From positions 167,770,264 through 167,834,263 of the forward strand of contig JAHLJT010008446.1 of NCBI GenBank assembly GCA_031308135.1: a stretch of DNA of 64,000 bases, given 5' to 3'. The stretch is from Acheta domesticus (Eukaryota > Arthropoda > Insecta > Orthoptera > Gryllidae). The notes beneath the pieces were generated by a model. The model saw nothing but the letters and a program-made list of their open reading frames with translations. It did no database searches and had not been told where the DNA came from. This document shows, in pieces, positions 22,040 to 34,112 of this stretch (its first letter is position 1; each line of letters starts with the position of its first letter). The position numbers and the translations under genes were made by a program.

Positions 22040-24500
22040 TCTCAGATAATTTTGGGTCCAGTCAATAACATCGACGGCCGACAGCAAAACAGAGTAAACA
22101 TCTCAGTACCCCCATGGACGAAGAGAATTATGAAACGGATAACCGACACGTGGCGTGAAATATCACTCTTAGCTGAGGTATCTTCTAAATCAGCGCACAC
22201 CTCTAAAGTTCAACGAAAAATATTCAATGTTGAACAAAAATACCAAATTGAAAATGACACAAGGACACAAGCAGATAATGGCAGTTGAGAAGCCAAAAGA
22301 GAAAATTCAAGCATGGGCTCAAAGAATTAGACGTTACAAACGTAGCGTAGATTTCCATGTGCAGAATCGGTTTGAAACAGACGTGAAGAGATTCTATCGC
22401 AATTTGACTCAAAAACCGAATGGCAATGCTGTCACTCCTTCAAAAGATGACGTCGAATCATTTTGGCCAGGAATCTGGGAGGAGGGCAGATCCTACAACG
22501 AAGACGCATCTTGGCTTCAATCTGAAGTTGATGCTGCCAGTGAACTTGTAGAAACAGTAGAAAATTTCACGAATTCTCGGAAGAGGACCTCTTCCAAGCA
22601 GTTACGAACATGCAAAACTGGAAATCCCCCAGGGTTGATTAGAATCATTTATTGGATTAAAAAAATAAGTCTTATCTTGCAAAGGCTGTTAATAAACTTT
22701 TAGAAAGCCCAAAGGAACTCCCGGAATGGCTCACATGCGACATCACGTGTTTGTTACCCAAATCGGGAGACAGCTCTTTGGCGAAGAACTACAGGCCAAT
22801 CACTGATCGGCCAGTACTGTACAGTTATAAAAACAGCCATAGCTGACAAAATGTACAAACACCTAGATAAGAACCATCTGTTGCCTGTCGAACAAAAAGG
22901 ATGTAAGGAAGTCTTGCTACTAAATGAAGTCATCTTGAATGATGTAAAGAAAGGAAAACATAATTTGAGCATGGCTTGGATTGACTACCAAAAGGCTTTT
23001 GACAGTGCACCACATGATTGGATTTTAAGATCATGGATATCTATCGATTCCATCCTAGACTTATTAAATTTTGCAAGGCTACTATGAAGTCGTGGAGTAC
23101 CAGGTTACCAATATACAATGAAAAGGAAGCTATAGAAACCAAAAGTATTCAGATTAATATGGGTATTTTTCAAGGAGATTCACTATCCCCTCTGCTGTTA
23201 TGGATTAGTTTGATCCCACTATCTAGACAGTTGTCGCAAGCTGACTTTGGTTACAAGCTCCATGGTGACGAAAGACCAGTATCACATTTGTTTTACATGA
23301 ATGATCTTAAGGTGTTTGCTAGGAATGAAGCGATTCTAGTTTCGGACTAGTGGACTGGATTGAGCAAGAAATTCGAATCGTGGATCGAAAAAACAAAAAA
23401 TTGCTAACAATGCATCATGTCGCCCACCTTCGAGCTGATGTACATAGACAATGTGTCACGTAAGGAAGGAGGAAGAGGCCTCAGACAAATTGAAGCCTCC
23501 TGGCACAATGCAATAGTTGGAATGTAAAAGTATGTAGTCAGTCATCAAGATGACCCTCTAATGAAGCAGGTCAGAAAATCTGACCGACGAATGGGAAACA
23601 GAGGCATTGTTAGTGTAGTTCGAGCATTGCAAAGAAAGCTATGCAAGACACGCCGACAATATCTGAAAAGAATGGACGAAGTGCAGTTCAATAAAGATCA
23701 ATCATTTATGTGGCTTAAATGGCGAAGAATGAATGATCGGAAGCACTTGTAATAGCTGTCGAAGATCAGACCTTGAGAACACGACATTGTGATCAAGTGG
23801 TTCTCAAAATTTCCCAAGATGATAAATGCCGCATTTGCCAGGAATACGTAGAAACCATTGATCATATTGTCTCAGCTTGTCCAATCCTAGAATAGTCCGA
23901 ATACTTCAAAAGACACGACGGTGTGTAGCTACCTCCACTGGCAAATCTGTACCGCCCTCGAAGTTCCAAACACATGCCCCAAGTGGTACGAGCACTCACC
24001 AAAACCGCTGACGTCTGTTGGATTGTGTACGATATTGTACGACCAACAAATTCAAACTTACCGTACGATAGCGGCAAACAAACCGGATATAGTTATCCGG
24101 GATTTGGCGAAAATATCGTGTTTACTTGTCGATGTTGCTGTACCTTGCGATCAAAACGTCGCCGTTACTAAGGAGGCAGAGAAACGTCTTAAATACAAGA
24201 GTTTGGAAATCAAGATAAGCCGAATGTGGGGCGTAAAAGGGTCGTCCCGATAGTTATCGGAGCTCTGGGATTTGTTCCTAGAAATTTGTGGAAGAACTTG
24301 TCTAAACTTCCCGGTAATTCAAAAGACTGGGAAGTTCAGGAAATTGCTTTATTTGGAAGAGCCCACATATTGCGCAAAGTGTTGTAGAGGTACCTACAGT
24401 CTCTAGATCTGCTCCTTAGGTAGCTGGTTGCAACCTGGAGTAGATTTTATATTCAGCCGACTCATAACATCTTTAGTCGTGATGTATAGGGAAAATAATA
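22040..24500 (+). mobile_element. R2-like LINE with C-terminal restriction-like endonuclease (decayed)
   Basis: One long relic on the plus strand. It has an N-terminal helical region (PPWTKRIMKRITDTWREIS); an RT start (LPEWLTCDITCLLPKSGDS, then KNYRPIT); YQKAFDSAPHDWI; IFQGDSLSPLLLWISLIPLS; and SHLFYMNDLKVFARNE, in which the YxDD site reads YMND. The C-terminal part has a CRIC(x4)VETIDHIVSAC zinc motif (23834-23880) and a nuclease block with KPDIVIRD and LLVDVAVPCDQNV, then a KYKSLEIKISRMW helix. It ends RAHILRKVL and a stop at 24385-24387, with a 3' UTR to about 24500. A single ORF with a C-terminal PD-(D/E)XK-type nuclease is the R2/NeSL-type arrangement. Frameshifts, stops and the D-to-N change in YMND show it is inactive. 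Confidence 0.8.
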
Positions 24501-24504
24501 TTAA

Positions 24505-24830
24505 AATTGTGATAACACTCAAAGTACCAAAAACTTTTCTCATTGATGTTCCAGTCCCTTCATACAGGAATACTGCAAACAGCATTCTCGAAAGAAAAAA
24601 AAAGGAAGTACAGCGATCTGGCATATGAAATCAAAGATGAATGGAAACAGGAGCCAAGAATTCATTCTCCCAATAATTATCTCCAGTAATGGCTTTATAG
24701 AAAACACCTTTAAAAAAACCTTCAAAAACTTGATATCCCTCCAAGGCTTTTAAAATTAATGCAGAAGTCTGTTATCTTTATTACTTGCCGCATTGTCTGA
24801 AACTTTCTAAATTCAGATTCTGAAATGAAT
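24505..24830 (+). pseudogene. Tail of another RLE-type LINE (endonuclease C-terminus)
   Basis: Immediately after the R2-like element, a new copy of the same domain type starts in mid-domain. It reads VPKTFLIDVPVPSYRNTANS, then a KKKYSDLAYEIKDEW-like helix in a shifted frame, then IIISSNGFIENTF, then the end of a VRKFL-like block at about 24800. The LIDVPVP and helix blocks correspond to the LLVDVAVP and KYKSLEIKI blocks of the upstream element but differ in sequence, so this is a 5'-truncated copy of a related family. Confidence 0.6.
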
Positions 24831-24839
24831 TGCAGAAGG

Positions 24840-25340
24840 CACACTTGGCAAAAAGCCCGTTGTTATTTGAGAACCAGGTCTTCCTGTGAACCAGCAATGT
24901 GTAAACATAAAAATAATAAATTGCTATCCACCATAAACATTACAATTGAAAAATCTATTTCACAATTTAAAACGTTTTCGAACGCATTATCTTGAAACTT
25001 AGAATGTGAAAATTTTAGAATTTAATTTGGAAACCGATTTACAGGACCTTTGAATCCAATTTTCTCTGTAAAAGCATTTTGTGGGTTTTCAACGGTTTCT
25101 GCCACACCCCTCATTTGTGAAAATAAATCTTGACAGACTGGTAGCACAAGGTTTTTAATCTTCATCCTTGGAGTTACGATTACTGGATAAATCACATGTA
25201 ACACATGGGTTGTATATTTTCCACACACAGTCCGGTGGCAGGTATAATAGGTAAAGCCATCAATATCTCAAGCAACGTCAGATAACATGAGAATTCTTCA
25301 GAATGCATTGAGACGTGAAATAATGCAATGCAAAGAAGAA
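24840..25340. other. Non-coding spacer
   Basis: AT-rich, with short chance frames only and no recognisable element. Confidence 0.4.
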
Positions 25341-25346
25341 GAAGAA

Positions 25347-25425
25347 TCCGGCCCCCTTGGCACAGACGGTTGCGGTAGCCGTCGTCTGCTCCGATGGGGG
25401 TGCAGGTTCGAATCCTGCGTAGGCC
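25347..25425 (+). repeat. tRNA-headed SINE
   Basis: CCCCCTTGGCACAGACGGTT, then AGCCGTCGTCTGC, then a perfect B box GGTTCGAATCC at 25405-25415. It is the same family as 20472-20550. No tRNA gene is claimed because the acceptor stem does not pair. Confidence 0.7.
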
Positions 25426-25629
25426 TGATCGTATTTGTGATTGTCCCTTCACCCCTCGTTATCATCCTATCATTTCATTATTCATTTTTAAGGCTTAACA
25501 ACATTGCCTTACCAATATCTCAAGATCAAGTATCTCTTACCAAGAGATGGAGACGAAAAAGCCGATCCACATAATGACACGTTAATTTCTTTGGGGCCTC
25601 GAAAGATTACATGTACCGTGGTCATAAAT

Positions 25630-25690
25630 TGCCGATTCGCAAATAATAATAATTAGTAATAATAATACCAATACTAATAATAATAATAAT
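25630..25690. repeat. AAT microsatellite
   Basis: Imperfect AAT/AAC repeats border the truncated LINE end that follows. Confidence 0.8.
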
Positions 25691-25694
25691 TTGT

Positions 25695-25926
25695 GTGATA
25701 ACATGTGTAAGAACTTGGCTAAACTCCCAGGTAGTTCAAAAGTCTGGGAAGTGCAAGAAATTTGGAACAGCCCACATTTTACGCAAAGTATTGTAGAGGC
25801 ACAGACAGTCCCTAGATTCGCTCCTTAGGTAGCTGGTTGAAACCTGGAGTAAATTTTATTTGAGCAGACTCTTAACATCTTTAGTCGTGATGTAGTGGAA
25901 TAATAATAATAATAATAATAATAATA
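25695..25926 (+). mobile_element. Second 3' end of the R2-like LINE, with (AAT)n tail
   Basis: It closely follows 24290-24490: AAGAACTTGGCTAAACTCCC, then CAAAGTATTGTAGAGGCAC (the same stop codon context), TCCTTAGGTAGCTGGTTG and CATCTTTAGTCGTGATGTA. It starts abruptly in the last codons and ends in (AAT)n. This is a classic 5'-truncated insertion. It also shows that the 3' UTR runs at least to GTCGTGATGT. Confidence 0.9.
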
Positions 25927-26659
25927 GCAGTTTGTTGTTATTTCTTCCTATTGTTCCTAATTTAATGATGTTGATAGGTGGTAAGTTTGATGCAGATCCG
26001 GGCCAAACAGGTTCAATTCATAAGCAGAATATCAATCAGGAAATGATTTATATCTCGACGTTTCGCAAACTTAGCGTGTGCCTTTTCGGAAGCAGTATAA
26101 ATAGTATAACTGTAATATATAACAACTGTAATAGTATAACTTATATTTTTTATAAACATTAAAATGGAATTGGAGTTTGGAACCCTACGTGTATACATTA
26201 CATGATACTAATCTTTACAACGTAGAAAGTGGAGTCAATCTGGGGGGCTAAAGTAGACAATGTGCCGGTTTTGGCAAGCAGTATATGACTGTACATGCTA
26301 AGGAATGAACATGCAGTGATTGCAAAATGTGGATATCATGGAGTCAAGATGTTATCATTAACAATGTTATTATTATTCACAATCATTAGAAAGACTGCAC
26401 AAAAGAAATTGTATGCAGTTTCTAAGTTCTCCTTGTATACAGGTATTTGGCATTTTGAGTCGATTGTCCCGAGTTTGTCGGCTAGCTAACGGTATCCCCC
26501 ATGCCTGGGCCCAGCTTATTTCCCAGACTTGGGGTATAAAAAAGTCATGTGGCGAACAAAACGTATTCCCTTCAACGTAACTAACAAACTTCGCCTACCT
26601 GAGCTTTTCTTCATCTCGCAGCTACGGAAATTGAGATTTTAAAGGGAACCTACAAATAT

Positions 26660-26736
26660 TTTTGTCCCGATCGGGAATCTAACTCGGGATCGCCTCATGG
26701 GAGGCTAGTACTCCGCCCATGAACCACCTTAGGGCT
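26660..26736 (-). repeat. tRNA-like SINE head
   Basis: The minus strand reads AAGGTGGTTCATGGGCGGAG, then CCCGAGTTAGATTCCCGATC, resembling a tRNA A box and a B box with one change (GAGTTAGATTCCC). Plus-strand coordinates of the B box are 26672-26684. Confidence 0.5.
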
Positions 26737-26755
26737 TTCAGTTGCCTTTGAAACC

Positions 26756-26830
26756 ATCAATAATCAAGGCAGATGATAACCGCCATTATGAATTGGGACG
26801 GCAAGTAACACGCATTGCTAACGAGGATTT
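26756..26830 (+). repeat. Member of an inverted repeat pair (partner 27670-27746)
   Basis: It shares GCAGATGATAACCGCCATTA and CAAGTAACACGCATTGC with the reverse complement of 27670-27746 (GCAGCTGAAAACCGTCAATA and CAAATAACACGTATTTACG). It is a diverged dispersed repeat in opposite orientations about 0.9 kb apart. The segment between holds only chance frames. Confidence 0.55.
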
Positions 26831-27669
26831 GGTCGCAAAAGAAGTATGGTACCACCTTCCCTCCCCCAAAAGTTGTACAGGCCGACAAAAAGTGATAGGG
26901 CAAAAGGATTTCGCTCAGCCGCTAATGTTGACGAGTCAGTGGAGTTCATATATTCATACCCTGAAGACAACTGATGAATGTCATTTTCTTCTTGATGATG
27001 TTGATGGCCGAATGCAGGAAGATTGCAGAACCGACAACCGAACAGTGCAGCATGCCTCTTTCAAAGTATGAAGACATTGATTACAGGCAGCAAACAGAAC
27101 ATCAGTTGCATTGTTTCGAAATGTTCATTACAAAATATTAAATAACTACTGGTATCGAAACATGAAATATAACATCGCAGATGTTCGTCTCTGAATCTTT
27201 AAAACAGCAGCTGACCCATTTATAAGTGTATCAAATAAAATAATATGTATCAGCAGACAATTTGTTAATGGTGAATCGATCATACCAGATACGTTGCTGG
27301 GGTTTTAAAACACAAGAAGGATGGAATCATGGAAGAAAAATATAATTCGTTGTTCATTGCCATCGTATCGGTATCTGGCAGTAAGTATTTTTTCTCCTCC
27401 AATTTGACAGGGGTTAGCTCATATGTATGCAAAAAGTTTGGATCAAAGCTTCTTATTGATATCCTGTCTGCTATTGAATTCGCTTCGTCGTACTTTGAAA
27501 CTTCATTACTTGAAACGTCTAACCTTCTGTTAAAAACATAACTAAAACTATATAATGAAGCATTTTGCCAATGCACGTTTGACCATAATGTGAACATATT
27601 GGATGGTTTTAATATTTTCCATGTCTTGGGAGGAATAATGGCAATAATTCTCCAATCTTCAATCAAGCT

Positions 27670-27746
27670 GCTTCTGTGCCAATGTCCTCGTCGTAAATAC
27701 GTGTTATTTGCTGACCATATGGATATTGACGGTTTTCAGCTGCATT
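27670..27746 (-). repeat. Member of an inverted repeat pair (partner 26756-26830)
   Basis: Reverse-complement match to 26756-26830 as described there. Whether the two are ends of one element or independent copies cannot be decided by eye. Confidence 0.55.
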
Positions 27747-27955
27747 CATTTCACTGGTCGACAAAAAAGAAAAAACATTTTGTCTCAGAAAGAAAAATAT
27801 GTGATTCTTGTAGCATTTTTTTCTCCTGAATATATGATATCGGTTTTTCTCCATCACACAAGGTTTCCGAGAGAGGCATTCATGATTTCAAGCATTTTAA
27901 TATTTTCTACATTCTTGAGTACACTACATTCGAACATTCGGACTCACCTAAAATG

Positions 27956-29527
27956 TCAGAAATGACGATTTTTTCTGCTGTATTTTGCTTGTGGAGCATC
28001 CCTGTTGATGGTCCAACAGTAATCGGCCAGCCTATTAGGATTCCATTTGCCTTGATATCTCTTTTCTATAGCTGAAATCTCTTGATGAAAGCATTCTCCG
28101 TGCTCATCGCTCACTGCGCCAAGATTTTCCGAGAAGAAATGTAGATGCGAGTGCAGGAAGTGTATTTTTAAGGACATATTACAGCCCAAATTTTTATAAG
28201 ATGTTATAAGATCATTGATAGTATTACGATAATTTTCTTCCCGTCGATTTCCCAAAAAACTGTGAGTTACTTTCTTGAATGCTTGCCAAGCTGCTTTCTC
28301 CAGTGGATTCAATAGTTCCTCAAACTTCTCATCATGCATTAGTGATCGTAATTGTGGACCCACAAATATCCCTTCTTTAATTTTCGCTTCACTAATTTTT
28401 GGAAACTTCTGTTTTAGGTACATGAAACCAGGAGTATTGCTCATGGCTTTCACGAAATTCTTCATTAGTCCTAGTTTGATATGTAACTGAGGTAGATACA
28501 CATTTTTAGGATTACACAATGAGTCATGTTTCACATTTTTCTGTCCAGGAATGAATGATTCGCGTTTAGGCCATTCTTTTCTGGTGTAATGGTCCCTACT
28601 GTCCCTACTGTTCTGGTCCCTACTATCCCAAAGACACAAAAAACAACAGTACGTTGTGTAACCAAGCTGCAGACCAAGAATAAGCGCAATTACCTTCAAA
28701 TCACCACAAATATTCCATTCATACACTGCATATTGAAGCTTTCTCGATATAAATTGAAAGTTTTCATATGTTTCTTTCATACTAGCAGAGTGAGCCAGAG
28801 GTATTGATGGAAATTTATTTCCATTATGCAGAAACTTGCTTTAGAGGAATCAATGAACAAGCGCCATTCTGTTGGGTTATGTTCAATGCCAAATATCTCC
28901 ATAAGAGAAGGAATGTCATTTCAAAACACTAAGCCATTTTCTCACCAACCCAACCCAAGAATTTCAGACTGGATTTTGGGTAACTTTAAGTCTCGTGTGA
29001 GGCTCACATGAAACAAATGAGGCTCACATGAACAGGTTTGTTCAAAAGTTGTATCATCAAAATCTGTTTCTTCTTCTTCTTCCTTACTTCCATGGGAATC
29101 TGAGCTCTCTTTATCTAATGGCACATGTTCTGGAGGCTTTGGTATGGACAATTCTTCGCTGTGTGGAACGGGTCTCGTTGCAGATTGCAAGTCGGGGTAC
29201 ACCACTGTATGTTTTGATTTTGACGTAATTCCTTTAATATTTGTTAAGCAGAAATAACAGTCAGAGGAGTGATCTTTAGGTTCCCTCCAAATCATAGGGA
29301 TAGCAAATGGCATGTGACGTGTGCCATTCTTCCATGCAGTTAGAAGCCTACTACATGATAAACAACAGATATGTGGGGCCCAGGTCCTTGTTTGGTCCCC
29401 CACTTTACACCCAAAATAAAATTCATAACACTCTTTTACTAATGGAGTAAGGTTTCGCCTTTGAAACTTCAGCATCACTTCACCACATATATAACAAAAG
29501 TTATGATTTAAACAAACTCTTAGGCAT
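27956..29527 (-). pseudogene. Transposase-like gene, decayed copy 2 of the 49643 family
   Basis: This is a near-complete homologue of the intact gene at 49643-51343, on the minus strand. From an ATG at 29527 it keeps FCYICGE, APHICCLSCSRLLTAW, PMIWREPKDHSSDCYFC, SKSKHTVVYPDLQSATRPVP, an acidic linker, WRLFIDSSKA (first candidate Asp), NICGDLKVIALILGLQ (second Asp), CCFLCLWDSRDQ, LPQLHIKLGLMKNFVKAM and SDEHGECFHQEI (candidate Glu). It ends at a stop at 27956. A frameshift near the start, stops around 28940 and 28880, and a small deletion after the first Asp divide it into pieces; the last 274 codons are open. The conserved positions help define which residues matter. No inverted repeats could be found around this copy. 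Confidence 0.9.
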
Positions 29528-29529
29528 TT

Positions 29530-31625
29530 CGTAACTTACAACAAAGTAAAATCCAGACACAAATCACTCACAATTAAGTGTTTACTGGTTCACTGCTATC
29601 CCACAACTGACATCGAATTAATGCGTGCTACCCTTGATCATGTTTGTGCCTGTCTGTGCAGGTTTGAACCTGCGCAACAGTAGCAATGGTACAATTTGAG
29701 TTCGCAGATTTGGTTCCATCACATTTACAATGCTTGAAGAGTTTTTATTTTACAATGGAAAAATGATTGTTTATTAAAAAAATGTAAAACCATTAATTGA
29801 AATGAGAAAATTGAAATTAAAAAAAACTGTGGGTGATGGATAAATTCCGAATACATATTTGTAAACACAATAAAAAACTGCATTAAGTACAACTATTGGT
29901 ACTCATGAGACAAAAATCATGCTTACCAATGTTATTGACGGTTTCAAGGAAATCTTCATAACCTTGTGCACGAAATTTCATTGTGTTTAGGGCTGTCTTT
30001 TTTGTGATTCAAGAAATTCAGTTGTATTCTTCTTCCAACACAGGAAGCAATAGGTTTTGAAATTGAAGTATCTATTATATGATATAAAAGCTATATGATA
30101 TATCTGGTTGAGCTAGTTGATATATCTGGCTGAGATCGCTTACTTTCCGTTCGAATTATTGCAGAAATCAATTCTGGATTAATGAACTTCCCATGGCAAT
30201 GTACAGCCATACCACAAGAACATTTTTTTAATGGACTTTACTCTTTTCTTTTTCACCACAATCACTGCACCATCGCCGAAACTCCTCCCACACATAAAAC
30301 ACACACCCGGTATACACACCTAAACGTTATTTTTTGGTAACGTTATTGCGAACCTCGTGTTCAAAATGGATCGAGAGGGAAACGAGCGTTATAGCAGCGA
30401 TTTAGATGCTCTGGCATGGCCGAGATTTAAGGTTTTCAAAATCTAAATACAGTTTTTCGTTCTTGGGACCGCGAAAACCCTGTTGCACGTGAACATTACT
30501 GAAGTAATAAAAATAACAAGAAGAAGGAAACGAATGTCATTTTATTTTATTGAAATGGTTTTGATGTAAGTGCATCGTGATAGTTGGCAGAACATGTTGG
30601 CCTACTGTCAGTATTTCCAGAATTCTCAACTGTGAGTTTAACCTCAGTAAGGATTATAAATAGGAGTATTTAATCGCATGTATTTATAATGATCTTAGGG
30701 AGCAATTCGAGGAAACTTCAGAATAAAGAAGAAAATTTAGTAAAATTTTAAAACCTTGTAGTTCTCTCATTATTTGCTTGAGAAAATTAATTTATAAAGA
30801 GAATTCGTAAAGATTTTTATGTGCTTTAAAATTATAGATAATAATTTCTGCACTAAGAACATTAAACATTAAAATGTGCAGTAGAAGCATTAAAAAGTTA
30901 CTACTCAAAATCAAAAAAATGCCCGTAAATTTAATGTTTTTTGGTTATCAAAACTTTTTCCTGAAGTATTTCCAGGTCGAAATTAAGGGATTTTTACGGA
31001 TAACAATACAAACAATATAAAAAATAAAATCTACTTTACCTTTTGCAAGGTAAAATGACTTATCGACTGCACTAGTTTATTGTGTATGTTACTAATTGCT
31101 TCAGTCACATGTTGACTCTAGAGAAATATATGGTTCATAAACAGAAATTCTTTCGTTTCTCTATCATATTTTCAATTCTCAATCAGGATATAATCAGGTA
31201 TATTGTTTTACGGAAACATTAATGAAAAAATGATCACAGACTTATCATAAAATGAAACAGAATTTGTTTGTTTATATTTTATGTCTGTATATTTTATCTG
31301 TAACGTCGAAAAAATTTTTAAGACCAAAATGTCCTATTTTCTGACTGAAAATACAATGAATGTTTTCATTTAAAATTTCAATGTTTATCACTGTTCAGAA
31401 GTCTAGTAAGCGGAGACAGACTGCGTAGGTGCATTTCATTCTCCAAAATATTGACAATTTATTTCAGATATTTTTCATAGAATGCATATTTTTCGAGATG
31501 TTGTAATCTGCGAATTTAAATGGTCTACCTGGTAGATTGCATTACCTATCAAGAAAATTGGAATGGCAGGAAAACTTTAACAACTTCACAAAACCATGTC
31601 ATTCTTATAAATATATGTTTTTCAG
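29530..31625. other. Long AT-rich non-coding stretch
   Basis: About 2 kb with no ORF of note, no tRNA head and no recognised repeat. The part at 29530-29840 is probably upstream sequence of the decayed transposon. The rest is consistent with intron DNA before the exon at 31626. Confidence 0.45.
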
Positions 31626-31861
31626 GTGGAAATCAAGTCCCGTCGGCAGCGCAAGAAGCTGCGGCTAATCTGTTACGAGGTGCGGCTTTCACTCCTGGGA
31701 CTTCTGGAGATTTCGGAATGAATCTGACTCACGCTCAGCAGTCTGTGAACATACATAATCCTGTGGACTTAACAGGATTGTCCACTGAAAAGTCTCCTTC
31801 AGTGGAAGGACGTTCTTTGCCAATTGGATCTGGATTAGTTCTGCGCACCCAGCAAATCAAC
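31626..31861 (+). CDS. Putative internal exon of a host gene (unidentified)
   Basis: An acceptor (TGTTTTTCAG, AG at 31624-31625) and a donor (AAC|GTATGT at 31862) enclose 236 open bases, starting in phase 1 and ending in phase 0. The peptide includes NQVPSAAQEAAANLLRGAAF, TPGTSGDFGMNLTHAQQSVN and EGRSLPIGSGLVLRTQQIN. The low-charge Ala/Ser/Thr composition suggests a linker or transactivation-like region, not transposon protein. The frame remains open on both sides for a short distance, so the boundaries depend on the splice signals. No family is recognised. It could be upstream of the exon at 52416, because phase 0 joins phase 0. Confidence 0.55.
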
Positions 31862-31869
31862 GTATGTGA

Positions 31870-32565
31870 TAAATCGAACAGGTATAAAATTAGATTTTTC
31901 TCTTAATTGCATTTGTTTAAAATGAGATTCTACGCGACAAAAAAAATCCAACTTCATCCTTAAATGATGTATTTACATCATTCCTGTTTTCTCTTCAACA
32001 CTGTCCAAGCGCTTTCTCTATACTCTTTTCAAGGTATTGAGATGGAGTTTTCACGTAACGATTCAGAACAGGGTAATCAGTTGTACTATTGGCGTTTTGA
32101 TAGCATTCTTTATTTTAAAGATATGGCACTAACTTCGTTTTTAAAGAACACTATTTTTTTACCCCAATAGTTCTTGAGAAGACAAATTCACCAATGCCAC
32201 ATATGTCAATATTCGATCAATAATTAACAGACGGAATAATAAAAAAAATCCGTTGTCATACGAAAAGCGAGTTCTGCGTGGCGCCGGGCAGGCATCTCAG
32301 CTGCCTCCTATCCGCAAGGCGCTAGTGGAACGGCCTAGACCACATCGATGAATTTCTCTTTCAAGAAACGTTCCGGGGAAACCTTGGCGTATTACATTTA
32401 CACAGGTCTACGAAATGAAACTTGTTATCAGAAATAGATGCATGTTTTCCTAAACCAGTTTTTAAGATTACGGTTTTGAATTCAGATTTCCACCATCACC
32501 TATTTTTCTACAATGGCGAATCCAGTTATTAGACAAAATTGACCATATTCCATTTCCTTAAAAAT
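31870..32565. other. Non-coding stretch
   Basis: Likely intron after the exon. A small GC-rich patch at 32270-32345 (GTGGCGCCGGGCAGG) is unassigned. Nothing else is recognised. Confidence 0.4.
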
Positions 32566-32569
32566 TGTG

Positions 32570-33255
32570 TTAGTAAACCTTACCCAGAAAATTCTCACGT
32601 CTCTTGAGATCTCCTTCTGGACCTTCTGTGTATATTATCCAGTGATAATTGGCCATCACGGAGTCATTCGACACCTTGGTAGCGCTGCTCCATTGTTCTA
32701 GTGTCTTAGTGGAATCGCTCACCTTATTCATCACGTCACCGAGATAATCGGGGAAGAAATCTAATGGAAATGTAGAAAGTATAACTTAAGTGACATTCTA
32801 CAGCCCAGTTTTTAAAATTACAAAAGTCTTTTGATTCCATTAACAAAATCTGAAGATTGTTTTTTCACTAGGAATTTTCACAAATCTACCTAAAACTTGT
32901 CCAGGTATCTTGTTTTTCTGAAGTCATCATTTGCGTTATCGCATCTTTAAATATCTCGGATTTGTGGCCCTGCGATGTTTCCTTCCTTAATTTTTGCTAC
33001 ACTGATTATTGGATTTTTTTCTAGGAGTTACTGGAGTGGTCCAGAGTTTGACTTACCCATCGTCTTTAACAAACCAATTAATCTATGCATTATATGAAGA
33101 GGAGGGAAAAAAATGTTGGGATCAACGAGAGGGCCGTTGAGTACACTGTGTTTCCCACGTTTATACGAAACTCACTAATTCCCGTTCGAACTTCTATGCT
33201 GTAATGTTCTGATGCATATTGACTGTCCCACAAACATAACTAGAGGTCCTACCAA
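32570..33255 (-). pseudogene. Transposase-like gene copy 3, C-terminal part
   Basis: On the minus strand: LCLWDSQYASEHY, then FFPPLHIMHRLIGLLKTMGK, then VAKIKEGNIAGPQIRDI, then KLGCRMSLKLYFLHFHLDFF followed by PDYLGDVMNK, then VMANYHWII. These align in order with residues 338 to about 545 of the intact protein at 49643. The candidate Glu region is eroded (MNKVSDS). Frameshifts are frequent. The N-terminal part of the same reading order is at 35555-36510, so one old copy has been split by later insertions. Confidence 0.8.
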
Positions 33256-33745
33256 AGCACATACTTTCTCGCATTGTTCCTAAATGCTCCGCAATATTAT
33301 ACTATTACATAAACCAGCAAAAGTGTTTTCAACTGGATAATTGTTTTCCGCTCCGAGACGCGATCTCAAAAACTCAGAGTTAACTTGCTAGTATTCATAC
33401 AACTACGCCACATAAGCACGCATATATTGAACTCGAGCTGAGGCATAAAAACGTAAATGCCCGATTCATGTTAAAAAAAACAATAAATAATTCGCGACAA
33501 GGCATAAAAAATTCCACCATAGATATATTTTTCCCTTTCTCATTCAAATTCAAAATGCAAATTCAACTCATATTGCAACCAAAGTACATAACTTTTTTCC
33601 ATTGTTTCTAAATGCTCCACAATAACATACATCTACATAAACCAATAAAAGTTTTTTTTCCATTCCGACACTCGTCCCTATTTCCTCAGAGATAACGTGC
33701 TGGCGCTGATACCATTACGCCACCCAGCGAAGTGCGCTGGAAAAT
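33255..33745 (-). repeat. Diverged direct duplication with tRNA-like head
   Basis: 33252-33420 and 33588-33740 resemble each other (ACCAAAGYACATA, then ATTGTTYCTAAATGCTCC, CATAAACCARYAAAAG and ACTACGCCACATAAGC or ATTACGCCACCCAGCG), so a unit of about 336 bp is repeated. On the minus strand the second unit reads TGGCGTAATGGTATCAGCGC and GGGACGAGTGTC, like tRNA A and B boxes. It lies within the insertion that splits transposase copy 3. Confidence 0.5.
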
Positions 33746-33774
33746 TCGGTCGTTTTCTGGCGCACGATTACATA

Positions 33775-33813
33775 ACTTTCTCTTCTTACGAAGTATTCGT
33801 AAGGCGAGAAAGT
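33775..33813. repeat. R-element terminal hairpin
   Basis: ACTTTCTCTTCTTACGAAGT continues into ATTCGTAAGGCGAGAAAGT, an imperfect palindrome preceded by GATTACATA. It matches in position and outer stem the hairpin at 47237-47270, with a different inner sequence. Confidence 0.7.
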
Positions 33814-33814
33814 A

Positions 33815-34112
33815 ATAATAATTTGGGAATCGTTAGGGATATGTAAGTTGATCGCATGGGTTCTGGTTAAATTGTATTTCAATTTAATGTTGAAATATTC
33901 ATAATTTTACTTAAACTGGTTCATACAGATGCACACAAGACAACGATTGATTTGATGTGATATACGTTTCAGAAATCGATTAACAGAGTTGAAAAAATGT
34001 TTGAAAGTTGCAATTTGTATTGATTCTATTTGTAAGTAGAAGTACTTTAAATGATTGTCAATAAGGTTTCTACAATCTTCAATGTTTTTTCTGCAACACA
34101 TTCATCAAATAA
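33815..34112. other. AT-rich spacer
   Basis: No recognised element. It separates two R-element fragments. Confidence 0.4.

Noticed and set aside
29530..29840. Terminal inverted repeats of transposase copy 2 (a CACAG-like site at about 29828)
   Set aside because: A CACAG sits at roughly the expected distance upstream, but the inner 14-mer is absent and no partner was found near 27716.
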